Source: CF-39 sp035651155
GTDB lineage: Bacteria > Chloroflexota > Limnocylindria > P2-11E
Direction: 5' to 3'
NCBI GenBank assembly: GCA_035651155.1
Contig: DASRGG010000023.1
Coordinates: forward strand, 14,218-78,217
Length of the DNA: 64,000 nt
Below are positions 26,563 through 34,132 of this stretch, piece by piece. Position numbers and translations under genes: made by a program. The notes under the pieces were generated by a model. That model did not search any database, was not told the origin of the DNA, and saw only the letters and a list, made by a program, of their open reading frames with translations. The stretch's first letter is position 1; every line of letters begins with the position of its first letter.

Positions 26563-27708
26563 ATGGCACGTCTGGCATGGCTGGCCGCGCTCTCGGCGAC
26601 GGCCGCGATCGCGATCCTCGTCGCGTTCCGCGGTCAGGCCGCCGCGCAGGACGGCGCGACCTGCACGCGGATCGATGGGTACCTCAGCTTCTGCCTCAAC
26701 GTCCCCGCCACCGGCGCGCGCCGCGAAACGACGATTCCGCTCGTCTCCCTCCCAACAGCACGCGCGGACGTGCGCGTCGAAACGACGGTCCCAGGGTCAG
26801 ACGCCGCCGCCCTCACGGCCGACGTCGACCGCTCGGTCGAGCGCGTCGAAGCGCTCTTCCGGCACGCGTTCGACCCACGTCCGCGCGTCCTCCTCTTCGG
26901 CACGAGCGCGTCGTTCGCGACGGCCACGCGGGAGCTGTTCGGCTACTCGGCGGAGAACTCCGCGTACGTCGCGAGCACGTACGGCGGCATCTTCGACCGC
27001 GGCACGATGACCATCGCGCTCAACTGGAGCTCCGCCGGGAGCTCTCGCATGAGCGCCGCGATCGAGCACGAGCTCTCGCATCTGATGATCCGCGAGGTGA
27101 CCGGCAACGCCGAGATCCCCGCCTGGCTCGACGAGGGCATCGCGACGGCCATCGAGCAGGACGCCGCCGCGAACGCGCCGTGGACGCAGGACGACGTGCT
27201 CGCCGGTCGCGCGGTCGCGCAGACCGGCCTTGTGTCGCTCGCGGAGCTCGAGAGCGTGAGCGACTTCCACAGCGCCTACGCACGCATCGGCCGTCCGCTC
27301 TACGGCTACGTCGCCGAGGCGGTGCGCGGGCTCGAAGCGCGCATCGGCTGGGACGGCGTCCTCGACCTGCTCCGCGCGGCGAATGCGGGGGCGCACATCG
27401 ACGCGGCCTACTACGCGCGCGCGGGCGAGAGCCTGGCGGCGGTGGAGGCGCGTCTTGGGCGACGAGGACCGGAGATCGCGGTGAGCTCGTTCGACGACAG
27501 TGGGAACGTGCGCTGGACGCTCCTGAGCGGCACGCCGGGCGCCGACATGATGGTGCGCATCGACGGCGGCCCGGGCTACCGCGTGACGTTCACGGTGCGG
27601 ACCGACGCGCTCGGGATGTACCGCGGCTCCTTCGGATCGACGGCGGCGCCGGGCCTCTACACGGTGCGCGCCGCCGGGGCGGAGGCGACCTTCTCGACGG
27701 GCCGCTGA
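26563..27708 (+). CDS. Secreted zinc metallopeptidase (peptidase MA-like) under c-di-GMP control
   Basis: 381 residues. Signal peptide (LAALSATAAIAILVAF .. AAAQ). Gluzincin site AIEHELSHLMIREV with the downstream Glu in IPAWLDEGIATAIEQD, as in peptidase MA-family proteins. The C-terminal ~90 residues look like a beta-sandwich (TPGADMMVRIDGGPGYRVTFTVRTD). Acts outside the cell; substrate unknown. By analogy with c-di-GMP-controlled surface proteases it could release or trim adhesins, and the collagen surface protein is a natural candidate (inference). Confidence 0.85.
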   Translation: MARLAWLAALSATAAIAILVAFRGQAAAQDGATCTRIDGYLSFCLNVPATGARRETTIPLVSLPTARADVRVETTVPGSDAAALTADVDRSVERVEALFRHAFDPRPRVLLFGTSASFATATRELFGYSAENSAYVASTYGGIFDRGTMTIALNWSSAGSSRMSAAIEHELSHLMIREVTGNAEIPAWLDEGIATAIEQDAAANAPWTQDDVLAGRAVAQTGLVSLAELESVSDFHSAYARIGRPLYGYVAEAVRGLEARIGWDGVLDLLRAANAGAHIDAAYYARAGESLAAVEARLGRRGPEIAVSSFDDSGNVRWTLLSGTPGADMMVRIDGGPGYRVTFTVRTDALGMYRGSFGSTAAPGLYTVRAAGAEATFSTGR

Positions 27709-27727
27709 GACCCGCTCCGGCCTCGCC

Positions 27728-28423
27728 TCAGCGGTCGCGACGCAGGACGACGCAGCACCGGCCCTCGCCGGGCTCCAGCGAAGCGTCCACGCCGGTCAGC
27801 CCGCTCGCGCCGACCAGCCCCTCCATGAGCGAGAGGTTCAGGCCGCACACCAGGTCGCGGTGCTCGCTCGCGAGCGCGTCGTACGGGCAGTTGCGCATCC
27901 GGATGGCGCCGGCCTCGCGATAGGGCTCGAATCCGTTCCTCGCGAGGACGCGCTCGGCGGCCGAGAGCGTGCGGTCGCGATCCGCGCGGGCGCCCGCAGC
28001 GTCGCGCACGTCCTGGCCGAGGCGCTCGCCCAACGATCGCGCGGCGTCGGCGATCGCGCGCGCGAGGGCACGCGAACCCGATCCCTCGATCGCGGTGGCG
28101 AGGAGGTGCGCGAGCTGCTCGTACCGTCGCTCGGGGAGCGTGATGGCGAGCTCCGTCCTGGCGCGTCGGTACACCTTCGACGGCCGGCCCGCTCCGGGGC
28201 CCGCCCGTCCCCTGAGGTGGCGGTAGGTTGCGTCGAGGAATCCCGCGGCGACGAGCTTGTCCAGGTGGAACGCCGCGAGGGCGCGGCCGATCCTCGCGCC
28301 GCGCGCGGCCTCGTCTCGACTGACGTCCCGACCGGCACGGGCGACCTGGTCGTACACGCGCCGGCGGACCGGGTCGGCGAGCACGGCCGCCCGCTCGAGC
28401 TGCGCGTCGCGCTGCGATCTCAC
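27728..28423 (-). CDS. SufR/COG2345-type HTH regulator with C-terminal cysteines
   Basis: 231 residues. N-terminal winged helix (LADPVRRRVYDQVARAG .. ARIGRALAAFHLDKLVAAGFL), then a helical region and a C-terminal sensor segment with MRNCPYDALASEHRDLVCGLN and EGRCCVVL. The NCP..C..CC arrangement resembles SufR-like regulators that bind an Fe-S cluster, but I have not verified ligand identity. Divergent from the copper-protein gene set at 28502-29374, whose promoter lies within its own upstream region. GTG start 6 nt after TACACT, so probably leaderless. Confidence 0.82.
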   Translation of the reverse strand: MRSQRDAQLERAAVLADPVRRRVYDQVARAGRDVSRDEAARGARIGRALAAFHLDKLVAAGFLDATYRHLRGRAGPGAGRPSKVYRRARTELAITLPERRYEQLAHLLATAIEGSGSRALARAIADAARSLGERLGQDVRDAAGARADRDRTLSAAERVLARNGFEPYREAGAIRMRNCPYDALASEHRDLVCGLNLSLMEGLVGASGLTGVDASLEPGEGRCCVVLRRDR

Positions 28424-28429
28424 CGGTGC

Positions 28430-28435
28430 AGTGTA
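28430..28435 (-). promoter_or_regulatory. -10 box of leaderless promoter for the SufR-like gene
   Basis: Minus-strand TACACT, 6 nt before the GTG start; no ribosome site between. Confidence 0.5.
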
Positions 28436-28466
28436 TCTCTAACGCGAGCGGCGATTAGCGAAAGAA

Positions 28467-28495
28467 TTGACAGCGCCGCTCCGGCAGTCTAAAAC
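28467..28495 (+). promoter_or_regulatory. Promoter: TTGACA, 17-bp spacer, TAAAAC
   Basis: A consensus -35 (28467-28472), optimal 17-bp spacing and an AT-rich -10 (28490-28495), 6 nt before the GTG at 28502. Best-formed leaderless promoter in the window. It lies within 80 bp of the divergent regulator start. Confidence 0.7.
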
Positions 28496-28501
28496 AAGCG
28501 C

Positions 28502-28729
28502 GTGCTGGTGATAGAGAACGCAGCGCGCCTCGGCCCGGCCCTGGCCACCGGACTCTTCCGACTGGGCTTCGCCGCGTTCGGGGCGGCGGCGACCGCGGAC
28601 TTCGCGGTCCACCTGTCGCTCGTCGACGCGGCGGAGGCCCCGATCCATCTCGCGCTCGTCGTGTCGATGTCCGTGGTCGCCCTCGGGCTCGTCGTCCGCG
28701 GCAGCCTTCCGTCGCCGGCGAAAGGGTAG
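28502..28729 (+). CDS. Small membrane protein, two helices
   Basis: 75 residues with two hydrophobic segments (LFRLGFAAFGAAATADFAVHL; APIHLALVVSMSVVALGLVV) and no recognised domain. GTG start directly after a strong promoter. First gene of a three-gene set with another membrane protein and a cupredoxin; a role in redox or copper handling is an inference from context only. Confidence 0.65.
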   Translation: MLVIENAARLGPALATGLFRLGFAAFGAAATADFAVHLSLVDAAEAPIHLALVVSMSVVALGLVVRGSLPSPAKG

Positions 28730-28739
28730 GAGGTTGGAC

Positions 28740-29033
28740 ATGCCCATCGGTAGCTTCATCAACGCCATCCCGAATCCGGTCTTCATCGCGATCCATCTCA
28801 CGGCGTTCGTCATCGGCGCGTACTTCGCGTGGCGCTCGTTCAGCGGAGAGGCCCGCATGCTCGGCTGGGCCTTCTCACTGTTCGCGATCGCCGAAGTTAG
28901 CTACATGACCTACCACCTCGACGCGACGACGTTCCTCTTCGCGCACACGATCAGCGAGGTCCTCGACCTGCTCGCGTTCATCGCCGTCTTCGTGGCCGCG
29001 ACGCAGCGGGCGCTGCTCACGCAGCGGGCATGA
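28740..29033 (+). CDS. Small membrane protein, three helices with conserved-looking His
   Basis: 97 residues. Three predicted helices (VFIAIHLTAFVIGAYFAW; LGWAFSLFAIAEVSYMTY; ISEVLDLLAFIAVFVAAT) with several His near membrane faces (IHL, YHLD, AHT). No family recognised. ATG chosen because AGGAGG (28728-28733) lies 6 nt upstream; a TTG directly after that site is less likely. Confidence 0.7.
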   Translation: MPIGSFINAIPNPVFIAIHLTAFVIGAYFAWRSFSGEARMLGWAFSLFAIAEVSYMTYHLDATTFLFAHTISEVLDLLAFIAVFVAATQRALLTQRA

Positions 29034-29374
29034 CCCGCCCGGTGCGCCTCCTCGCGGGCTTGGCCGTCCTGCTCGCCGCCGGCTGCGCGTCGGCGGCGAG
29101 CGGCACCGCCCCTGTCCAGGTCGATCGCGTCGACCTGCCCCGCTCGTACCTCTTCGCGCCGGCGGACATCACGGTGACCGCGGGCACGAAGGTGACCTGG
29201 ACCAACTCCGACCAGTTCACCCACGGCATCCGCCTGCTCTCGCCGACGAGGCGGGACGTCGGCACGGTCAGGCCGGGCGAGTCGGTGAGCCATGTCTTCA
29301 GCGCGCCCGGTACCTACGCGTACGACTGCCCGTTCCACCCGCAGAACATGCGCGGGACCGTCACCGTCAAGTGA
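29030..29374 (+). CDS. Plastocyanin-like cupredoxin lipoprotein
   Basis: 114 residues. Lipobox LAAGC at the end of the signal peptide, then a blue-copper fold: FAPADITVTAGTKVTWTNSDQFTHGI gives the first His in pieces, and YDCPFHPQNMRG supplies Cys, His and Met, so all four type-1 copper ligands are visible. An extracytoplasmic electron carrier. ATG overlaps the preceding stop. Confidence 0.9.
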   Translation: MTRPVRLLAGLAVLLAAGCASAASGTAPVQVDRVDLPRSYLFAPADITVTAGTKVTWTNSDQFTHGIRLLSPTRRDVGTVRPGESVSHVFSAPGTYAYDCPFHPQNMRGTVTVK

Positions 29375-29439
29375 TCCCGCGGCAAGGCGCGGTGCAAGAC
29401 ACACGCTGAGCGAGACCACGTCCGGGCTCGAGCGGGGAC

Positions 29440-30114
29440 CTACGCCTTCTCGAGCAGACCCCGGTTGTGCACATAGAGCGCGGCCTGCGTGCGGTCGGTG
29501 AGCTGCAGCTTGCTGAAGATATTCGAGATGTGCGTCTTCACCGTGCGCTCGCTGATGCCGAGCTCGGTCCCGATCTCCTTGTTCGCGCGACCGCTGGCGA
29601 TGAGCTTCAGCACCTCGCGCTCGCGCGGCGTGAGGTCGGCGTAGCCCTGGTCCTCATCCGGTTGCGCCGAGCCGACGCGCAGCCGGCCGAATTCGTCGAG
29701 CACGCGCCGCGCGACGCTCGGGTAGATGAGCGAGAAGCCGTCGGCAACCGTGCGGATCGCGTTCGTGAGCTGGTGCGCGCTCACCTCCTTCAGGAGGTAG
29801 CCCGACGCGCCCGCGCGGATCGACGAGAACACGAGGTTGTCCTCGTCGTAGTTCGTGAGCACGATGACGCGCGCCGACGGGACCGAGTTGCGCACTCGGC
29901 GTGTCGCGGTGACGCCGTCCCAGTCGCCCATGTTGATGTCCATGAGGATCACGTCGGGGAGCAGCTCCTGTGCGAGCTCGAGCGCCTGGTGGCCGTCGGA
30001 CGCCTCGCCCACGACCTCGATGTCGTCCTCGCTGTCGAGGATCGAGCGCAGGCCGCTGCGGACCACCGCGTGGTCGTCGGCGATGAGCACGCGCACCTTC
30101 TGCCGGTCGCTCAT
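29440..30114 (-). CDS. NarL-type response regulator, partner of the GAF kinase
   Basis: 224 residues. Receiver: VRVLIADDHAVVRSGL, DVILMDINMGDWDG, GYLLKEVSAHQL. LuxR helix-turn-helix: LTPREREVLKLIASGRANKEIGTEL and SERTVKTHISNIFSKL. Its ATG overlaps the stop of the histidine kinase upstream in the operon, so they form a cognate pair. Confidence 0.93.
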   Translation of the reverse strand: MSDRQKVRVLIADDHAVVRSGLRSILDSEDDIEVVGEASDGHQALELAQELLPDVILMDINMGDWDGVTATRRVRNSVPSARVIVLTNYDEDNLVFSSIRAGASGYLLKEVSAHQLTNAIRTVADGFSLIYPSVARRVLDEFGRLRVGSAQPDEDQGYADLTPREREVLKLIASGRANKEIGTELGISERTVKTHISNIFSKLQLTDRTQAALYVHNRGLLEKA

Positions 30115-32228
30115 CGTCCGAAGAGCCTCCCGAGGAAGCCGCCGCGCTCCGCGCTGTCCTGATCCTCGATCCCCGGCTGGCGCTCGACGTCCTCGATGGG
30201 ACCGCTCGTCATGCCCGGGACCGCCGGGAAATTCGCGTAGGGGATGCTCGCGCGCACGATGGTCCCCCGACCCGGCTCGCTGCGGACCACGAGCTGCCCG
30301 CCCGCGGCCTCGGCGCGCTCGCGCATGCCCACGACGCCGAAGTGCCCGCTGCCCTCCGCCTTCGCGAAGGTCTGCTCGACGTCGAAGCCCTTGCCGTCGT
30401 CTTCGATCGTCACGACGACGCCTTCGGGGCCGTAGAGGAGGGCGACCTTCGCCTGCTTTGCGCCGGCGTGCTGCGCGACGTTGCGAAGCGCCTCGCCCAC
30501 TATGCGGATCACGGCACGTTCGACGATGGGTTCGAGCTCGCGCTGTGCGCCGGACTCCTCCATCGCCACCTGCAGCCCCGTCTGGCGGCGCAGGTCGTCG
30601 ACCAGACGCGCCAGCGTGACGGGGAGGTTGAGCGCTCCGGTCTCGCTCTGGCGAAGCGCGGCCATGTACTGGCGCACGTCGGCGAGCGTCGCGCGCGCGT
30701 CGCGCGCGGCCTTCGCGAGCTGCGGGCCGAGAAGGCTCGGATCCTTCTCGAACGCGCGCTGGCATCCCTCGAGCGCGAGGACCACGCCCGTGAGCTCCTG
30801 CGCGAGGCCGTCGTGGATCTCCTGCGCGATGCGGCGGCGCTCCGTCGCGACGCCGCGGTCGACGACGTCCTGCGCCGACGTCTTCTGCAGCATGCCGCCG
30901 AGGAACTCGGCGACGGTGGCGCTGAAGTCGAGCTCGCTCGCCGCGTACGCCGTCGTGGACCGGGCGAACACGAGCACCCCGTGCGAGCCGATCGGCGCGA
31001 GGAGGAACTGCGTGCAACCGGGCGCGGCCCACGCGGGCCGCTCCTGCGACACGCCGATCTGCTCGCGCGCGGTGTGCCTCTCGCGCAGCACCGTCGCGAG
31101 GGTCGTGTCCGCCTCGTCGAGCGGGATCTCCGCGTCGGCCTCGGCCTCGTACCCCGTCGCGGCGCGAAGGCGCAGACGGTCGTTGTCGTGCTGCCAGACC
31201 GCGACGGCGTCGTGATGCAGGGTGCCCGCGAGCATGGCGACCGCGGACGCGAGGTCGTTCTGCGGGTCGGTGCCGAGCGTCGCCAGCCGCGAGAGCTCGT
31301 ACAGCACGATCGCCTGCTGGCGGTCGTCCTCGGCGCGCTTCAGCTCGTCGGCGATCGTATACGCGCTCGCGATGTCCTGCGCGACGAGGGAGAGCGAATC
31401 GAGCTGCGCCTGCGCGTACCTCTGCTGCGGCGCGCGATGCTTCACGTTCACGACGCCGATCGTGCGATCGCCCGTGCGGAGCGGCGCGATCATCGCTTCG
31501 CTGACCGACGGATCGCTTCCGCCCGCGACCGGGCCGGTGAGGATCGTCGGCTGCCCGCTCCTCGCGACACCGCCGCTGATGCCCTCGCCGCCCTGCTTGC
31601 GGTCGCGCTTCGCCTCTTCCGAGAGACCGCGCGCCGCGCCGACCGAGAGGCCGGCCCGCTCGTCCATGAGCATGATCGAGACGCCGTCCGCGCCGAAGAG
31701 CTCGGCGAGCTGGCTCACGCCACGCTCGAGGACCGCCGATGGATCGTGCTGACGCAGCGAACGCTGGAGCTCGCGCGACGCGCGAAGCCGCCCCTCGAGG
31801 TCCTGCGCTTGCCGCTGCGCGCGCCACGAGGCGTTCGCGTCGGCGAGCTCGACGGCGACGAGGTCGGCCGCGCGCGAGATCTGCGCCGCGTCATCGGCGG
31901 CGACCGGCCGCGCCGCGACGCCGACGAGCGCTCCGACGAGCTGGTCCTTCCACACGATCGGCGCGGCCACGAGCGTCTCCGCGTTGCGTCCGTCCGCCAG
32001 CGGGATCCCCGCCGCGCCGAGCTGCGCCGCCTTCCGCTGCGACAGGACGCCCGCGATCGTCGCCGCGGCGGGCGTGTTCGACCAGCTGATGCTCGGAAGG
32101 TTGTGCGCGGCGTACGTCGTCGGGGCGTCGCGCGACGGGAGCACGATCGCGAGCGCGTCGACGCGCATGAGAGCGGCGAGGTGGGAGAGCCGGACCGGCC
32201 ACCCGTCGGCCTCGAGCCGTGCCGTCAC
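30111..32228 (-). CDS. Soluble NarX/DegS-type histidine kinase with three GAF domains
   Basis: 705 residues, no membrane helices. Three GAF-like domains (~1-140, ~165-300, ~325-460), then HisKA_3 with the phospho-acceptor His in RRIAQEIHDGLAQELTGV, and the ATPase with NVAQHAGA, EDDGKGFD and GHFGVVGMRERA. A cytoplasmic sensor of small ligands or redox state; phosphorylates the downstream regulator. GTG start 12 nt after the coiled-coil gene, so the three genes form one operon. Confidence 0.92.
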   Translation of the reverse strand: MTARLEADGWPVRLSHLAALMRVDALAIVLPSRDAPTTYAAHNLPSISWSNTPAAATIAGVLSQRKAAQLGAAGIPLADGRNAETLVAAPIVWKDQLVGALVGVAARPVAADDAAQISRAADLVAVELADANASWRAQRQAQDLEGRLRASRELQRSLRQHDPSAVLERGVSQLAELFGADGVSIMLMDERAGLSVGAARGLSEEAKRDRKQGGEGISGGVARSGQPTILTGPVAGGSDPSVSEAMIAPLRTGDRTIGVVNVKHRAPQQRYAQAQLDSLSLVAQDIASAYTIADELKRAEDDRQQAIVLYELSRLATLGTDPQNDLASAVAMLAGTLHHDAVAVWQHDNDRLRLRAATGYEAEADAEIPLDEADTTLATVLRERHTAREQIGVSQERPAWAAPGCTQFLLAPIGSHGVLVFARSTTAYAASELDFSATVAEFLGGMLQKTSAQDVVDRGVATERRRIAQEIHDGLAQELTGVVLALEGCQRAFEKDPSLLGPQLAKAARDARATLADVRQYMAALRQSETGALNLPVTLARLVDDLRRQTGLQVAMEESGAQRELEPIVERAVIRIVGEALRNVAQHAGAKQAKVALLYGPEGVVVTIEDDGKGFDVEQTFAKAEGSGHFGVVGMRERAEAAGGQLVVRSEPGRGTIVRASIPYANFPAVPGMTSGPIEDVERQPGIEDQDSAERGGFLGRLFGR

Positions 32229-32240
32229 CTCACCCTCCCG

Positions 32241-33374
32241 CTACGCGACGCCGGCTTCGCCTTCGACCCTCAGCTCGATCGTGTTCCGCGATCCCGAGAC
32301 GAGCCGCAGACGCGGCTGCTCGAGCCCGGAGAGCATCCCGGCGAATTCCTCCGGCGTCATCGCTGAGCGCAGCGCGACCGCGAGCGTGGCGGTCCCACCG
32401 CGGAAGTCGCGCACGTAGAGCGTGCGCACCACGGGAAGCGCCTGGATATGACGCTCGACCTCCACGAGTCGAGGGAACGAAGCGACCGGCGAGAGCACGA
32501 GCAGAATGTCGCTGGTGGCGACCGCCGCCTCCACCCTCGGCCGAGCGATCTCGTCCGCGTCGGCAGAACGCGGGACTACCTCCAGCGGGGGAGGCGCGGC
32601 ACGCTCGGGCACCGGAGCGGGCGGCGCGGACTGTGGGACGGGTGCGGGCGCGGCGGGCGCCGGCGAGCTCGTCTGCGCCTGCGGCGCGACCTCTTCCTCC
32701 TCAGACTCGTCCGCGAGCGGCGCCCGCTTGATCTTCGACATGTATTCGTAAGTGGGCCGCTCCGCCGGAGGCGCCGATGGCGTCTGCGCCGTCATCGCCG
32801 GCGGCGGAGCCGGTGATTCCGGCGACGAGGCGGGAGCGGGCGAATAGGCCTGCGGGGGAGCCGCCGGCGGCACCGGCGCCGCGGGGACCGCACCCGCCGG
32901 CGGCGCGGTCGGCCGCGGCGTCGCGCGGATGCCGTCGACGATCTCCTGGAACAGTCCCCGGAGCGCTTCGCTCGCGACGGCGCGCAGCTCCGCGGCGGCG
33001 GCGTCGGTCGAGAGCGGGCGCGGCGCGACAGCGGCGATGCCGCTGCGGCGGTGGGCCGCGATCTCCTCCTGGAGCGAATCGCGCTCGTCGCGGAGCCGCT
33101 CGATCTCCTTCAGCAGGAGACGGCGCTCTTCCCGGGCCTGCTCGAGGATCTGTGCGGCGGTGGTCTCCGCGCGCTCGCGGATGGTGTACGCGGCGCGGAG
33201 CGCGCCGGACAGCGCGTCCTGGATGGTGGAGTCATGCTCCTCGTAGATCGCGACGCGCTTCTGCGAGGCTTCGAGCTCCGCCTGCAGCACAGCGACACGT
33301 TTGGAGAGCTCGCTGACGCGCGACGAGAGCGTGGCAATGACGTCGTCAGTGCCGTTCACGCGGCCGCTTTCCAA
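32241..33374 (-). CDS. Coiled-coil (DivIVA-like) protein with Pro-rich linker and C-terminal domain
   Basis: 377 residues from a TTG; a GTG at 33359 is also possible. The N-terminal ~110 residues are a continuous coiled coil, with the DivIVA-like stretch RERAETTAAQILEQAREERR. A 150-residue Pro/Ala linker follows, then a C-terminal ~70-residue alpha/beta domain (FPRLVEVERHIQALPVVRTLYV .. RLRLVSGSRNTIELRV) that recurs at the C-terminus of the divergent gene at 33516. Possibly a polar or cell-wall organiser feeding the kinase encoded after it (inference). Upstream GTG at 33449 would place the operator inside the gene, so I reject it. Confidence 0.7.
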   Translation of the reverse strand: MESGRVNGTDDVIATLSSRVSELSKRVAVLQAELEASQKRVAIYEEHDSTIQDALSGALRAAYTIRERAETTAAQILEQAREERRLLLKEIERLRDERDSLQEEIAAHRRSGIAAVAPRPLSTDAAAAELRAVASEALRGLFQEIVDGIRATPRPTAPPAGAVPAAPVPPAAPPQAYSPAPASSPESPAPPPAMTAQTPSAPPAERPTYEYMSKIKRAPLADESEEEEVAPQAQTSSPAPAAPAPVPQSAPPAPVPERAAPPPLEVVPRSADADEIARPRVEAAVATSDILLVLSPVASFPRLVEVERHIQALPVVRTLYVRDFRGGTATLAVALRSAMTPEEFAGMLSGLEQPRLRLVSGSRNTIELRVEGEAGVA

Positions 33375-33408
33375 GGCGTACCGCCTTTCTTCCTCACCAA
33401 CTCCCCGC

Positions 33409-33427
33409 GTGTACGTGAAATGTACAC
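33409..33427. promoter_or_regulatory. Perfect inverted repeat, probable operator
   Basis: GTGTAC-N7-GTACAC in the divergent region. On the minus strand it sits between a TTGCCA -35 (plus-strand 33432-33437) and the following -10 region of the coiled-coil gene, so binding there would block that promoter. Confidence 0.5.
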
Positions 33428-33502
33428 AACCTGGCAACGGTTCGCCCATCGTTTCGGTGTTTCTTCCTCCCCCGGGGGTGGTCCGCGCCGCTCGGGGAGG
33501 AC

Positions 33503-33508
33503 TACGCT
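33503..33508 (+). promoter_or_regulatory. -10 box of leaderless promoter
   Basis: TACGCT, 7 nt before the GTG at 33516. Confidence 0.45.
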
Positions 33509-33515
33509 CCGGGCC

Positions 33516-34085
33516 GTGGCGAAGAAGGAAAGGGACAGCTCATCCGCGCAGGAGATGCCGCTCGAGGACCTCGCCGCACGCATCGGCGGAGCCGGCCATC
33601 TGCCGGTGGAGACGCCCGCGGCGCCTCCCGCGCCGGACGGCGCGCTGCCGCCGCGGCTCGACGGGCCGCTGCCGCCGCGCAGGACCGAGACCCGCCCGGC
33701 GATGATCGGCATGAACGAGCCGATCGCTCCCGCGCCGCCGGCCCCGGTCGCCGAAGAAGAAGCGCCGAAGAGCGGCGCGATCCAGTCGCCGCGCACCGTG
33801 CCCGGCCCCGGCGAGACGGACGTCGTCGCCACACCGCTGCCGACGCTGGATGACTGGCACCGCTTCGAGCTCGCGCTCCGTCGCGTGCGCGGCGTCGGCC
33901 AGGTGCGCACCGAGTACTACCGGCACGGCGTGTTGAAGGTGCGGGTCGGCTTTGAAGGCACCGAGCGCCTCTCGCAGGCGCTGCGCGACGGGATCCCCGG
34001 ATACCGCGTGCGCATCCTCGGCGAGGACCGCAGCACGGTGCAGATCCTCGTGTCCTCGGAAGGCGGCGAGCGGCGGTCAGGCTGA
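33516..34085 (+). CDS. Pro-rich protein sharing its C-terminal domain with the divergent gene
   Basis: 189 residues. Charged N-terminus, Pro/Ala-rich middle (no membrane segment), and a C-terminal ~70-residue domain with the pattern FELALRRVRGVGQVRTEYYRHG .. GYRVRILGEDRSTVQILV. It aligns by eye with the end of the coiled-coil protein encoded at 32241-33374 and has an HMA/ferredoxin-like beta-alpha-beta pattern. Function unknown. GTG start, probably leaderless. Confidence 0.68.
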   Translation: MAKKERDSSSAQEMPLEDLAARIGGAGHLPVETPAAPPAPDGALPPRLDGPLPPRRTETRPAMIGMNEPIAPAPPAPVAEEEAPKSGAIQSPRTVPGPGETDVVATPLPTLDDWHRFELALRRVRGVGQVRTEYYRHGVLKVRVGFEGTERLSQALRDGIPGYRVRILGEDRSTVQILVSSEGGERRSG

Positions 34086-34119
34086 CCTCTGCATAAACGC
34101 GCGGCCCGTGTATGCGACC

Positions 34120-34125
34120 TAGACT
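34120..34125 (+). promoter_or_regulatory. -10 box of leaderless promoter
   Basis: TAGACT, 7 nt before GTG 34133. This decides the start against the ATG at 34112, which lies upstream of the box. Confidence 0.5.
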
Positions 34126-34132
34126 GCCCTTT

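Noticed and set aside
33375..33449. N-terminal extension of the coiled-coil gene to GTG 33449
   Set aside because: It would cover the inverted repeat and promoter region and has no resemblance to the rest of the protein.
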